A stretch of DNA of 25,782 nucleotides from JBBIJH01 sp037446075 (GCA_037446075.1 JBBIJH010000024.1:1-25782); one strand, 5' to 3'. Shown: positions 14,444-23,691, counted from the stretch's first letter. The notes: generated by a model from the letters alone, not told the origin. Program-made: numbers and translations.

Positions 14444-16501
14444 TTATTTCCTTTCGATAGTTCCGAGCGGTTTTTCCTCGATCCAGTAAGCAATCCAATT
14501 GAGCACCGTCTTGTACCAGAGTTCCGAGTTCTGTGGCTTCAACACCCAGTGGCCTTCATCCGGGAAGTAGAGAAACTTCGAGGGCACTTTCATCTTCTGA
14601 AGAGCCGTGAAAAGCTGGAACCCTTCACTGACATCCACGCGGAAATCTTGCTGCCCATGGATAATGAGCATCGGTGTTTTGAAATTCTGTACGTAGCTGC
14701 TCGGCGACCACTTCTTGTAAAGCTCCGGGTTCTCCCACGGCGCTCCTTTGAATTCCCATTCCACAAACCAAAGCTCTTCCGTCGTTCCGTACATACTCAC
14801 CGTGTTGAATACCCCGTCGTGACTTACAAGGCACTTGAACCGGTTGGTATGGCCAGCGATCCAGTTAATCAGGTAGCCACCGTAGGAAGCACCCGCTGCC
14901 GCGACTTTATCCCGGTCAATGAAATGATACCTTGCGATCGCCGTATCGAGTCCGGTCATCAAATCGTCGTACGCCTTGCCTCCCCAGTCTCCCGTGATCT
15001 CGTCGGTAAATTTCTGTCCATATCCGGTGCTTCCACGCCGATTAATCATGAGCACCACGTACCCGGGAGAGGCAAACATCTGCGCGCTCCACCGATAGGA
15101 GATCGCATCTGCCCATTGCGTCTGTGGCCCGCCATGCGCCAGGAGTACCAGCGGATATTTCTTTGTCTGCTCGAAGAACGGAGGCTTGACGATGAATCCG
15201 TGGATCTTCACCCCATCGCGCGCTGTGAACCAGAGATCTTCTGCTGGATTCATCTCGAGAGTTGCAACTCGCTCATCGTTTACATGCGTCAGCTGTCTCA
15301 GATTCTTCCCGTCCACCTCCATCCGATAGACTTCCGCCGGCCGATTGATGCTTTGCTTCAGGAAGACGAGAGTCTTCCCATTTGAACTGAGCCGAACACT
15401 GGAGAGATACATCTGACTTGTCAATTGCTGCACTTTCTTCGTCGCCACATCGACTCTGTACAAGCTTCGGCGACCTTGATCTTCTGCATCAAAATAGAGG
15501 CTGTTTTCATCCGGTGACCAAACCACATCCTCGATCGAACGGTCATATTCCTCCGTAAGGTTGACTGTCGTGCCAGTTGCTCGCTCATAGAGCATCAGTC
15601 GGTATCGGTCGGCCTCAAAGCCGGGCCGCATCATTGCCCGGTACGCAATGTACTTCCCCGTCGGCGAGTACACCGGCTGGTTATCGTTTGCCTTGTTCTC
15701 CGTAATGCGCTTAGGCTCACCACCGGTCAGTGGTACGATGAACAGATCGTTGTTTGTGCTCGTTGCAATCATCGGATCGGTGTTGCGAACGAAGCAAAGC
15801 TCCTTCCCGTCGGGCGAGATAGCATAGTCGACGCTTCCACCGATATCGATCGGCGGTGAATCATAATCTCCCGGTGTCATATCTTTCGCCTCCCCTCCCG
15901 TCGCGGACATGACGAACACATGGCTTCGCCTGTCGTCTTTCCACGAATCCCAGACTCGGTACGGCAAGCTCGTGAAGATCTTTGCCTTCACCTTGCTCTT
16001 CTCTCGCTGCTCGTTTCGCTCGCGATTTGCTTTATCGTCGGGCAGGTCAGGATAGACCTCGGACTTGAATGCGAAGTACCTCCCATCAGGCGAGACGACA
16101 AGCCCAGATGCCCCCGTCGAAATCGTCGTGACCTTCCGTGCTTCACCACCGCTGATAGGGATGATCCAGATCTGAGACTCCCCATCTCGGCTGGAGACGA
16201 ATGCAATCGATTTCCCGTCTGGAAGCCATCGTGGGTTGTCGTTTGTCTTCTTCGCTGTCGTGAGCTGACGAACAGGCCCGCCTTCGATAGAAACGAGATA
16301 GAGATTACTATTGGCCGTATTCTCACCCTTGTTGTAGTAAGTAATGACGAAGGCGACAGTCTTGCCGTCAGGAGAAATCTGTGGATCAGTGACTCTTCCG
16401 AATCCGATCAGATCATCAAAGGTGATGGCTCGTTTCTGCTGGGCAGAGGCAACAGGTATGACTAAAAGGACAACGAGAAGCAGATGGAGTGTCCACTTCA
16501 T
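14444..16501 (-). CDS. Secreted S9 (prolyl oligopeptidase family) serine peptidase
   Basis: 685-aa exported peptidase. The N-terminus MKWTLHLLLVVLLVIPVASAQQ is a type I signal peptide, likely cleaved after ASA. Residues about 30-400 carry repeated SPDGK/WSPDE beta-propeller blades of the TolB/DPP-IV-like kind. The C-terminal alpha/beta-hydrolase domain has the triad S539 (GASYGGY), D619 (HGQQDFRVD) and H651 (PDEGHW). The family includes acylaminoacyl- and dipeptidyl-peptidases that act on short peptides. ATG 16501 follows AAGGAGATATTATC; the alternative TTG at 16519 overlaps that site and is rejected. It would feed peptides and amino acids to the histidine-degradation genes around it. Confidence 0.94.
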   Translation of the reverse strand: MKWTLHLLLVVLLVIPVASAQQKRAITFDDLIGFGRVTDPQISPDGKTVAFVITYYNKGENTANSNLYLVSIEGGPVRQLTTAKKTNDNPRWLPDGKSIAFVSSRDGESQIWIIPISGGEARKVTTISTGASGLVVSPDGRYFAFKSEVYPDLPDDKANRERNEQREKSKVKAKIFTSLPYRVWDSWKDDRRSHVFVMSATGGEAKDMTPGDYDSPPIDIGGSVDYAISPDGKELCFVRNTDPMIATSTNNDLFIVPLTGGEPKRITENKANDNQPVYSPTGKYIAYRAMMRPGFEADRYRLMLYERATGTTVNLTEEYDRSIEDVVWSPDENSLYFDAEDQGRRSLYRVDVATKKVQQLTSQMYLSSVRLSSNGKTLVFLKQSINRPAEVYRMEVDGKNLRQLTHVNDERVATLEMNPAEDLWFTARDGVKIHGFIVKPPFFEQTKKYPLVLLAHGGPQTQWADAISYRWSAQMFASPGYVVLMINRRGSTGYGQKFTDEITGDWGGKAYDDLMTGLDTAIARYHFIDRDKVAAAGASYGGYLINWIAGHTNRFKCLVSHDGVFNTVSMYGTTEELWFVEWEFKGAPWENPELYKKWSPSSYVQNFKTPMLIIHGQQDFRVDVSEGFQLFTALQKMKVPSKFLYFPDEGHWVLKPQNSELWYKTVLNWIAYWIEEKPLGTIERK

Positions 16502-16533
16502 GATAATATCTCCTTTCAACTGTTGATGGAAAA

Positions 16534-16968
16534 CTATCGGAGTAAGTGATCGATAGAAAAAACTCCTGCGCCGGAGGCCATCAGAGCCAATGCAATTGCA
16601 AACAGGGAGAGATCCAGCTCATAGCCTCCTACCCAACCGCCCTCCATCGTTTTTGCAAACAGACCCGTCTTCCATTTCACTTTCCACATTGCCACAATCA
16701 TCACGCACGCCACCAAGAAAGCCCCGAGACGAGTCAGGAGTCCGAGAATCAACAGTAACCCTCCAAAGAACTCGGACACCCCGACGATGTAGGCAAAGAA
16801 CAATGGGAACGGGATCCCAAGGTTTCTAAGAAAGGCTGAAAATCCTCTCGGCCCAAACTCCTTCTGGAACAATTTCGGATACCCGTGGGCGACAAAAACA
16901 TATCCGAGGACAAGCCTAAGAGCAAGCGCCGAAAAGCTGTGATGTGTACCGATGAGCTCGTCAAGCAT
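16534..16968 (-). CDS. DoxX-family integral membrane protein
   Basis: 144-aa protein with four hydrophobic segments: ALRLVLGYVFVAHGYPKLF, PLFFAYIVGVSEFFGGLLLILGLLTRLGAFLVACVMIVA (two closely spaced segments) and LSLFAIALALMASGAGVF. FVAHGYPKLF with a charged Lys and GVSEFFGGLLL with a buried Glu are hallmarks of the DoxX/DoxD group, some members of which are linked to thiosulfate-quinone oxidation or redox homeostasis; the role here is unknown. ATG 16968 follows GGGAGGTGACC with ideal spacing and is preferred to the GTG two codons upstream. It is followed by the S9 peptidase after 32 bp. Confidence 0.88.
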   Translation of the reverse strand: MLDELIGTHHSFSALALRLVLGYVFVAHGYPKLFQKEFGPRGFSAFLRNLGIPFPLFFAYIVGVSEFFGGLLLILGLLTRLGAFLVACVMIVAMWKVKWKTGLFAKTMEGGWVGGYELDLSLFAIALALMASGAGVFSIDHLLR

Positions 16969-17018
16969 GGTCACCTCCCTGCTCTGAGCGAGAGCTGTTT
17001 CTTGTTGTCACTTTCACA

Positions 17019-17213
17019 CTAATGCTTCCGGTCGATCTTGAGCTGATAACCGGGACAGCGTAATACTGGAAGCGTTGGATACTTTGGAAATCTTCGATCT
17101 GTTCTTGAGCGATTACACATGATGAAGATGCTGCCGCGTGGGGTTTCAACAGGCCTCATATGCTTGCAGGTGGCGCAGAGGCTGACGGGATTTCCCTCCC
17201 TGAAATCCTTCAT
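17019..17213 (-). CDS. Small Cys-containing hypothetical protein
   Basis: 64-aa soluble protein with C13-x2-C16 in LCATCKHMRPVET, a third Cys in RGSIFIMCNRS and a fourth in LPVLRCPGYQ. The spacing fits one Zn(II) site. The segment RRFPKYPTLPVLRCPGYQ has the look of a conserved family motif, and I recall similar unnamed small proteins in other bacteria; a search is needed to confirm. An in-frame TGA lies three codons before ATG, fixing the start, but the Shine-Dalgarno is weak (GAGAGACG). It sits between hutU (200 bp) and doxX (50 bp) on the same strand. Confidence 0.6.
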   Translation of the reverse strand: MKDFREGNPVSLCATCKHMRPVETPRGSIFIMCNRSRTDRRFPKYPTLPVLRCPGYQLKIDRKH

Positions 17214-17413
17214 CGTCTCTCAGCGGTTCCGCGAGGATTCTCTCTGTCCAGTTCCCATTTTTACGGATTGTGATGGATGCATCGTCGAGTACCGTCCAGC
17301 TTACTTTGACTTCCTCTGACCTAATCGTGAATCCGTGCTCGCCAGCGAACTCTGAGTTCCTTGCGATGAATCAATGCTCGAAGACATGAGGGAGCAACGT
17401 GGCGGGGGTATTC

Positions 17414-19075
17414 CTACCCCATCATCGGTATCTTTATGCCCTTCTCCTTTGCAATTGCGATAGCTTCCTCATATCCAGCGTCGGCGTGGCGGATAATCCC
17501 CGTCCCCGGGTCGTAGGTGAGTACGCGCTCCAGCCGTCGCTCTGCGTCCTTCGTTCCATCCGCAACGATCACCATGCCAGCATGGATCGAGAGTCCGATC
17601 CCCACTCCGCCGCCGTGGTGAACACTCACCCAGCTTGCTCCCCCAATTGTGTTCATCAGTGCATTGAGGATTGGCCAATCGGCAATGGCATCGCTGCCAT
17701 CTTTCATCTTCTCCGTCTCGCGGTTCGGTGATGCGACGCTTCCGCAGTCGAGATGATCCCGCCCGATGACGATTGGTGCCTTCAGTTCTCCACGTGCAAC
17801 CATGTCATTAAAGATCTTCCCCATCTTCGCTCGCTCTCCGTAGCCAAGCCAGCAAATGCGGGCGGGCAAACCTTGGAACTTCACTTGCTTCTGCGCTTTT
17901 GAAATCCAGTTGCAGAGCAGCTTATTCTCCGGGAAAGTCTTCATCACGGCTTCGTCTGTCTTGTAGATGTCCTCCGGGTCCCCACTCAGTGCCACCCATC
18001 GAAAAGGCCCTCTCCCTTCGCAGAACAGCGGTCGGATATACTCTGCGACAAATCCCGGAATGTCAAACGCATTCTTAACACCACTTGCCTGGGCTTCGCC
18101 CCGGATGTTGTTCCCGTAGTCGAACGTGACTGCTCCTCGCCTCTTCAACTCCAACATCCCCTCCACATGTTTTGCAATCGAAGCCTTGGCCATGGCAACG
18201 TACTTGTCGGGGTTCGTCTTTCTCAGATCGAGCGCTTCATGGTAGGAGATGCCGGCCGGAACGTAACCGTTGAGCGTGTCATGTGCAGAGGTCTGGTCGG
18301 TGAGGACATCCGGGACAATCCCTCTTCGGACGATTTCGGGCACGACGTCGGCTGCATTTCCGAGGAGCCCAACGGAGATCGCTTCTTTCTTCGCCTTCGA
18401 TGCCTGAACCCATGCAAGCGCCTCCTCGAGGCTTTCTGTCATTCGATTCAGATATCCCGTGGCAAGCCGGCGCTCAATTCGAGCGCGATCCACCTCAACG
18501 ACCAAGCATGCGGCCCCGTTCATTGTGGCTGAAAGAGGCTGGGCTCCTCCCATGCCGCCCAGACCGGCAGTGAGAAGGAACCTGCCTGCGAGTGTACCAT
18601 TGAAGTGCTTTCGGGCACACGCCGCAAAAGTCTCGTAGGTCCCCTGTAGAATCCCCTGCGTCCCGATATAAATCCAGGACCCGGCCGTCATCTGCCCGAA
18701 CATCGTCAGGCCAAGGGCTTCGAGTCGTCGAAACTCGTCCCAAGTGGCCCACTTCGGAACCAGCATTGCATTTGAGATCAGCACACGAGGTGCATCAGCG
18801 TACGTTTTGAGGATTCCCACCGGTTTGCCAGACTGCACCAGCAGTGTCTCATCGTTCTCAAGTTCTTTCAGCGAACGGACGATTGCGTCGTAGCACTCCC
18901 AATTTCGTGCGGCTTTTCCCGTCCCACCGTAAACGATTAACTCCTGCGGTTTCTCCGCGACATCAGGATCGAGATTGTTCATCAGCATCCTGAGGGCGGC
19001 CCCCTGCAGCCACCCCTTGCAGTTAAGTCCCACTCCGCGTGGCGCTTGGATGCTTCGAGTCCGTGGCATGTGCAT
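17414..19075 (-). CDS. hutU: Urocanate hydratase
   Basis: 553-aa cytoplasmic enzyme with tightly bound NAD+ that hydrates urocanate to 4-imidazolone-5-propionate, the second step of histidine degradation. Full length for the family. Recognised segments include ELIVYGGTGKAARNW, GQMTAGSWIYIGTQGILQG, the Rossmann glycine stretch LTAGLGGMGGAQPL, GISYHEALDLRKTNP, ARICWLGYGERAKMG with the active-site Cys region, and the glycine-rich end VHHGGGVGIGLSIHAGMV. The start at 19075 follows GGAGGTTGAGGAGACC; the third-codon Met is a possible alternative. It follows the M14 gene by 30 bp, so probably shares its transcript. hutI and ftcD lie downstream on the same strand; hutH and a Hut regulator are absent. 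Confidence 0.96.
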   Translation of the reverse strand: MHMPRTRSIQAPRGVGLNCKGWLQGAALRMLMNNLDPDVAEKPQELIVYGGTGKAARNWECYDAIVRSLKELENDETLLVQSGKPVGILKTYADAPRVLISNAMLVPKWATWDEFRRLEALGLTMFGQMTAGSWIYIGTQGILQGTYETFAACARKHFNGTLAGRFLLTAGLGGMGGAQPLSATMNGAACLVVEVDRARIERRLATGYLNRMTESLEEALAWVQASKAKKEAISVGLLGNAADVVPEIVRRGIVPDVLTDQTSAHDTLNGYVPAGISYHEALDLRKTNPDKYVAMAKASIAKHVEGMLELKRRGAVTFDYGNNIRGEAQASGVKNAFDIPGFVAEYIRPLFCEGRGPFRWVALSGDPEDIYKTDEAVMKTFPENKLLCNWISKAQKQVKFQGLPARICWLGYGERAKMGKIFNDMVARGELKAPIVIGRDHLDCGSVASPNRETEKMKDGSDAIADWPILNALMNTIGGASWVSVHHGGGVGIGLSIHAGMVIVADGTKDAERRLERVLTYDPGTGIIRHADAGYEEAIAIAKEKGIKIPMMG

Positions 19076-19105
19076 GGTCTCCTCAACCTCCTTTCATCAA
19101 CCTTG

Positions 19106-21772
19106 TCAATCTGCCGTCAGGGCAACATTTCGTATGCTCGGGGTCAAGAGAAGAGCATTGAGGAAGAGTTTGTTCAGACCCTCCCAGAAGAGACGAAAGT
19201 TCGGATCAGCACCAAAGAGGACAACGTTCCCTGAGCCGAGCTTTTCGTGGACAAGGAAGGGCGTCTCCTCGAGCCTCCTCTCGTTCTCTTTCGAAAGGTA
19301 ACCGCTCAGGCGAGGGGATTTCGTGTAAATCCCCACGTTGTATCCGTTGTCACTGAGCTCATAAATCGTTTTCGTTTTCTTCAAGACCGCAATGAGCGAG
19401 TCGTATCCAAAACCTAAAGGATGGGAATTGTCGAGCCTCACTCGGAGGATGGTTCCCGGGATCGATTCTAGACGACGTTTCCTTTCACGCTGCTCGACTG
19501 TCATCATTTTTTCAAGCTCGTCTTGGACTTTTTCCTCCTTTTTGGCGGCCGCCGCAGTATCCTGCTTTGCGTCCTTCTGTTGCGCCCCCGGCTCGGGCTC
19601 ACCGGGCTTTTTCTTCTCTTTGATTTTCACTGTGGCAATCTTTGCCATCGCCGCTGAAGCAAATGCAGCCCCTCCGTCGATCGCGATAAGAGTCCCTCCT
19701 CCACTCACCCACGTTTTGATCTTCTGGACAAGGATAGAATCGATGTGAGACTTGAAGTCATTGCCCTCCGCGTTGTCATCCGGCAACACGATTGCTGTAT
19801 ACTCGCGCAAATCCGCGGAACGAAGCTGCTCAAGTTTCATCGGAACGAATTCCACTCCATACTGTTCATCCAGGAGTGCCCAGATTGCACCGTAGGCTGC
19901 CGATGCGACCGGAGACCCAGCCAGCACAACGATCCTCGGCTTCTTCAAAGAAACAACTCGGTCAGACCCAAGATCGATTCCGGCCTCAGTGGAACCGCTC
20001 TGGACTCCGTAGAAATCAACATGAAACTTCCCTGCTAACTCTTGAAGGCGATCATGAAGATCAACCTTATTGCGGTGGACGGGAATGATAATCGTGCCAC
20101 GGCCAAATTTTTCCCTGTTGATCTCAAACGGCTTCATCGCTACACTGGCCTTGTAGTCGTTTTGTAAGAGCCATGCGAGCGCTCTCGCGGCATCATTCGA
20201 GTTCCACTTCAGAAGATACGCATAGGAGGCTTTCCCTCCATGAAGCAAGCCTGGAGGTTCTTTCACGCTGTCGAGCTTCACCAAGGGCACTGAAAGAGCT
20301 TTTCCCGTCCAGTAAGCCTCCACGCCGTATGCGACAGGTAGGGTCCACGTAGAAATGTCATAGAAGAAAGTGTCCGTAAGAGCCGGCTCTTGCTCCATCA
20401 AGGCCGTAATCAAACGTTTCGCTGGTTGGTCCAATGGCAGGATGTAACTTCCCGCGGCAAAATGTCTTGAAACTTTCTTCGGTGCAAAGTAGGTGTCAAG
20501 GCCATCAAGTGAGAACTCTTTCTCTGCTTGGTAGATTTCCACCCCCTGATTTCTTAACAGACGAATCATTTTCCCCGTACGGTTTGGATCGCTCCCGGGT
20601 GGGATGATGAAAGCCCTGATTGGACCCGTTTTCCCCTCGGCGATTGCCTGCTTGAAGAAGTCATAGAAATCACGCAGCCGCTTCTCACGGTTCTCGGCAG
20701 TTGCTCTCAGCGTTGCCCAAGAGGTTGTCGTATGGTGATCAATGCGATCTTTCAGGGTCAGAATCGCCTCATCGGTGCGCTTGACGCGAACTCCGGCACC
20801 GCCTGCTTGTTCGTAGGTCATCCCGATCGCGCCGTTCAGCGAGGGCCAGGAGTCACCGTAGCCCGGATAAAAAAGATCAAAAGACTCACGGCTATAATAG
20901 CTCCAGCCCATCGTATCAAACGCAGCTGCATTTGCCTTGCCGTAGATTTTGCCCCACTCCAGCGTACTCTTCGGAATGTTTTTGTTTACCGGCTTCACCG
21001 AGGGGAAGAAGAAGTACGAGCTATTCTAACTCATCTCGTGAAAATCCACATGCACATGCGGCTTCCATTCTTGATACGCTTTGATGCGTGCTTGACTTTC
21101 TTTCTGCGTTAACCACGCCCAGTCCCGGTTGAGATCGAAGAGATAATGATTCGTCCTGCCAGACGGCCAGTCCTCATTGTGCTCCACCGCGTTTCGATCC
21201 TCAATGGGTCTCGTCCCGGAGCGAGTGATCTGGTAATTCACGTAGCGCTCATGACCGTCAGGATTGAGAAGTGGGTCGATGATGATGAGAAGGTTTTGCA
21301 GGAGTGTCGCCACCTCGGGATCTCCTCTTACAGCCAATTGATAGAGCACGTTAAGAGCCGCTTCAGGACTAGAGGCTTCGTTTCCATGCACCCCATACGA
21401 TAGCCAGACAATTGCGGGGAGAGTCTTCACGATCTGCGCAGCTTCCAGCTCTGTGGTAAATCGAGGATCGGCAAGCTTACGATTCTGAGCCTTGATCTCC
21501 TCGAGTCGAGCAAGATTCTCGGGCGAGCTGAGGATGGCGAAATAAAGCCTTCTCCCCTCATAGGTTTCGCCATAGGAGACAAGGCGCATACGCAGCTGTG
21601 CCTTCTCAGCCAATGAGAGAAGATACTGTTCAATTCGTCCGTGGGAGGTGAACTTTTCTCCTAGTTCATAGCCGAGGAAATCCCCTGGCGATGGAATGCT
21701 GTGATCCACTGTGGGTTGACTGGAAAGCGAGGCACAAAGAAGGAACATAAGGATCGTCGCCAATTTTCCCAT
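19106..21772 (-). pseudogene. M14-family zinc carboxypeptidase interrupted by one in-frame TAG
   Basis: Reading from ATG 21772 gives a signal peptide (MGKLATILMFLLCASLSSQP) and an M14 catalytic domain with zinc ligands H129 and E132 (YGVHGNEASSPEA) and H245 (VDFHEM). Codon 249 is TAG (21028-21026). The same frame then continues without shift as NSSYFFFPSVKP and on to a stop at 19106: 888 residues if the codon were sense. The second part contains TYEQAGG, the likely catalytic Glu site, and a long C-terminal region with a Lys/Glu/Ala-rich linker (roughly residues 735-790). Neither half alone has a full active site. AGAGGAATCTTT precedes ATG 21772. TAG is a normal terminator elsewhere in the window (trmH, the adenosine-kinase family gene), so this is a nonsense mutation or sequence error; read-through is possible but unproven. 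Confidence 0.85.
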
Positions 21773-21841
21773 AAAGATTCCTCTGGAAGATGTATGGGTG
21801 AAACAACGCATGATGACTTGGAGGGTTGCGAGGCTCATCTG

Positions 21842-21870
21842 AATATAGAGAATATTCTCTCTAGTTTCAA
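21842..21870 (-). promoter_or_regulatory. sigma70-like promoter with palindromic spacer, ahead of the M14/hut block
   Basis: On the minus strand, TTGAAA (21870-21865) and TATATT (21847-21842) are exactly 17 nt apart, giving a start near 21835 and a leader of about 60 nt before ATG 21772. It probably drives the M14-hutU transcript and perhaps genes further downstream. Confidence 0.65.
21847..21860. promoter_or_regulatory. Perfect 14-bp palindrome inside that promoter (candidate operator)
   Basis: AGAGAATATTCTCT is an exact inverted repeat. It occupies the -10-proximal part of the spacer and touches the first -10 base, a position where a bound dimer would block RNA polymerase. The regulator is unknown, and no gene for one lies adjacent. 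Confidence 0.55.
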
Positions 21871-22093
21871 TCATCCACCACGCCCGTGGCCAACTCCACC
21901 GTAAGCTTTAACCAGTATAGAATAACAGGAGATATTGTTTTTGAGAAGAGTAAACTCAGAAGAAAGGCGCATTCATTTCACACGGGGGGCACGGACGTAG
22001 GATACTTCTTCCCAGCGCTGTTCATTTCTACCGTTCCGTCCGCACGAAAATCAGAGGGGCAGAGGTTGGTCTTTGTGAGGTGAGACTACACTC

Positions 22094-22576
22094 CTATAGT
22101 TTGTAGCCGATCTTTCTCAAAAACTCTTTCCTTGCCTTTATATCATCCTCTGTCTCGATCCCCTTCGTCTTTATTCCGTCGATCACGCCGAGAATTCCGC
22201 GGCCTTGCTCCGTCTCGGCAATGATTACTTCAACGGGGTTCGCGGTCGCGCAATAGATGTGACAGACCTCCGGAATGTTCTTGATCGTGTTCAGGATGTT
22301 TACAGGAAAGCCATCTTCCATAAACAAAATGAAGCAATGGCCGCAGGCGATGTTCAGAGCGTTTTTCTTGGCAAGGTCAATAAGAGCCTGGTCATTTCCC
22401 ACCCATCGAACCAGAGCAGGACCCGAGGATTCACAAAAGCCAAGTCCAAACCGCATCTGAGGTGTTGTGGACACAATGGCTTCGTAGATGTCTTCGACGG
22501 TCTTGATGAAGTGGGATTGGCCGAGGATGAAATTTGTTGCCTCAGGCTTTTCGATCGCTACGGTCTTGATTTCCAT
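22094..22576 (-). CDS. Adenosine-specific kinase family protein (COG1839/DUF355 type)
   Basis: 160-aa small protein matching the family represented mainly in archaea and some thermophilic bacteria and annotated as adenosine-specific kinase. Features are the start IKTVAIEKPEATNFILGQSHFIKTVEDIYEA, the segment RFGLGFCESSGPALVRW, IACGHCFILFMEDGFPVNILN with a conserved His, and the C-terminal block CATANPVEVIIAETEQGRGILGVIDG. Kinase activity is a family annotation with little experimental support, so the true reaction is uncertain. ATG 22576 has GGAG at good spacing; the GTG two codons upstream does not. It ends in TAG and follows sixA by 61 bp. Confidence 0.85.
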   Translation of the reverse strand: MEIKTVAIEKPEATNFILGQSHFIKTVEDIYEAIVSTTPQMRFGLGFCESSGPALVRWVGNDQALIDLAKKNALNIACGHCFILFMEDGFPVNILNTIKNIPEVCHIYCATANPVEVIIAETEQGRGILGVIDGIKTKGIETEDDIKARKEFLRKIGYKL

Positions 22577-22637
22577 ACTCACTCCGGTGGGAGGAAAGAG
22601 AATCCAAGATATAGAATATACGATCTGTGACCTACTC

Positions 22638-23120
22638 TCATGCCAGCCTCTTCAGCAAATCGAGGTTGAGCAACCACTTCAAGCTCCCCTTGCCTGTCTC
22701 GATGGGAGTCGGCGTCTCGACGAGTGCCAGACTTCCTTTCTTGATCTCCACGTGTGTATAGGTTTTTCCGTTGATGAGCAGGGAGATAAGAGCACTCAAA
22801 TGGGGTTCGTGTCCGACAAGGAGAAACTGATTGCATCCTAATTCATTCAGCTGGCTGATGAGCTCGAGGTGGTCGGAGCCGGGGATGAGGTATTGCGTGG
22901 TGACCAAGTTCTTAATCTCCAATTCCTTCTCGATGATTCTGGCCGCCTGTTTCGCTCGCTCGAGAGGACTTGTGATTATCGCGTCCAACGATGCACCCAG
23001 CTTTTTCAAGGCGTTTGCTGCCACCAGCGATTGCTCTTTCCCAACGGAGGAGAGAGGTCGATCCACATCCTCGTAGCCTTGTTCTATCGCCTCGCCGTGT
23101 CGCAGAATGTAGAGTAACAT
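22638..23120 (-). CDS. sixA: Phosphohistidine phosphatase SixA-like
   Basis: 160-aa histidine-phosphatase-superfamily protein of the short SixA branch. The catalytic start is LLYILRHGEA with nucleophile H8; RPLSSVGKEQ and ITSPLERAKQAARI supply the phosphate-pocket Arg, and LLVGHEPHLSALISLL the second His. SixA removes phosphate from histidine phosphotransfer proteins (ArcB or PTS components in E. coli); the substrate here is unknown. The N-terminus is exact for the family. The ArsC-like gene ends 29 bp upstream on the same strand. Confidence 0.9.
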   Translation of the reverse strand: MLLYILRHGEAIEQGYEDVDRPLSSVGKEQSLVAANALKKLGASLDAIITSPLERAKQAARIIEKELEIKNLVTTQYLIPGSDHLELISQLNELGCNQFLLVGHEPHLSALISLLINGKTYTHVEIKKGSLALVETPTPIETGKGSLKWLLNLDLLKRLA

Positions 23121-23149
23121 GGAAATCTGTGGAAGATGTCTTGAGATTC

Positions 23150-23500
23150 TTAAAGGATTTCTCTTACTCTCTCCGGAGGTCGAGCAAGAATCGCACGCCC
23201 GCCTTTCTCCAATATCGGCCGTTGTATCAGGTCCGGATATTTTACCATCAGATCGACAATTTGATCGTCAGATAAGTTTTTCTCCGCCAGTTTCAGTTTT
23301 TTATACACGCCCTCTTTCGTTCTCAGTAGTTCCCGCGCCGGCATCCCCATTTTCTTGAGCAACTCCTTTAGTTTCGCCTTCGGTATAGGTTCAATGTAGT
23401 AGTTGATCGCCTCAAAATCCACCCCGGCCTCCTGTAGTATCTTCATCACCTTCCGGCAAGTGGTGCAGGTTGGCTTTTGATACATTGTGAGTTTATTCAT
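23150..23500 (-). CDS. ArsC/Spx-family thiol protein (arsenate reductase-like)
   Basis: 116-aa thioredoxin-fold protein. KLTMYQKPTCTTCRKVMKIL contains C12-x2-C15, the ArsC/Spx active-site loop. MPARELLRTKEGVYKKL supplies the conserved Arg after the second helix, and LIQRPILEKGGRAILARPPERVREIL is the typical C-terminal block. It could be a glutaredoxin-dependent arsenate reductase, but no other ars gene is present, and many ArsC-like proteins have no role in arsenic. The CxxC loop is closer to Spx/YffB-type members. ATG 23500 follows GGAGGTACCCAG; an upstream start at 23533 would overlap this site and is rejected. Confidence 0.87.
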   Translation of the reverse strand: MNKLTMYQKPTCTTCRKVMKILQEAGVDFEAINYYIEPIPKAKLKELLKKMGMPARELLRTKEGVYKKLKLAEKNLSDDQIVDLMVKYPDLIQRPILEKGGRAILARPPERVREIL

Positions 23501-23691
23501 CTGGGTACCTCCGCTGATTCTTTGAGATTTCACTGATTCAGATGCAGAGCGTCAAATGCAGATGATACGGAGGGTTTTCGAGCATGAACCTTCTGAAGAA
23601 AAGAAGAAGCGAAAGGAATCCCCGTGCGGAACGCGGCATGGTTCTCCGGAGCATTGTCTTTTCTTCTTTTGAAATCTGTGGACGCAGCCCT

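Larger units (their letters stand above)
21773..22093. other. Intergenic gap upstream of the M14 gene
   Basis: This 321-bp stretch separates the adenosine-kinase family gene from the M14 gene. Its left part carries the promoter and palindrome at 21842-21870. I see no supported ORF in either strand and no clear terminator for the gene ending at 22094. The right part contains a G-run (CGGGGGGC near 21984) with no recognised structure. Confidence 0.5.

Noticed and set aside
17150..17365. Minus-strand open frame upstream of the 64-aa gene with coding-like composition (EVKVSWTVLDDASITIRKNG).
   Set aside because: It has no ATG, GTG or TTG start and overlaps the better-supported 64-aa gene; no recognisable family.
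21026..21028. TAG as pyrrolysine or reassigned amber codon.
   Set aside because: TAG ends other genes normally in this window and no pyl gene is visible; kept only as a minor possibility in the M14 finding.
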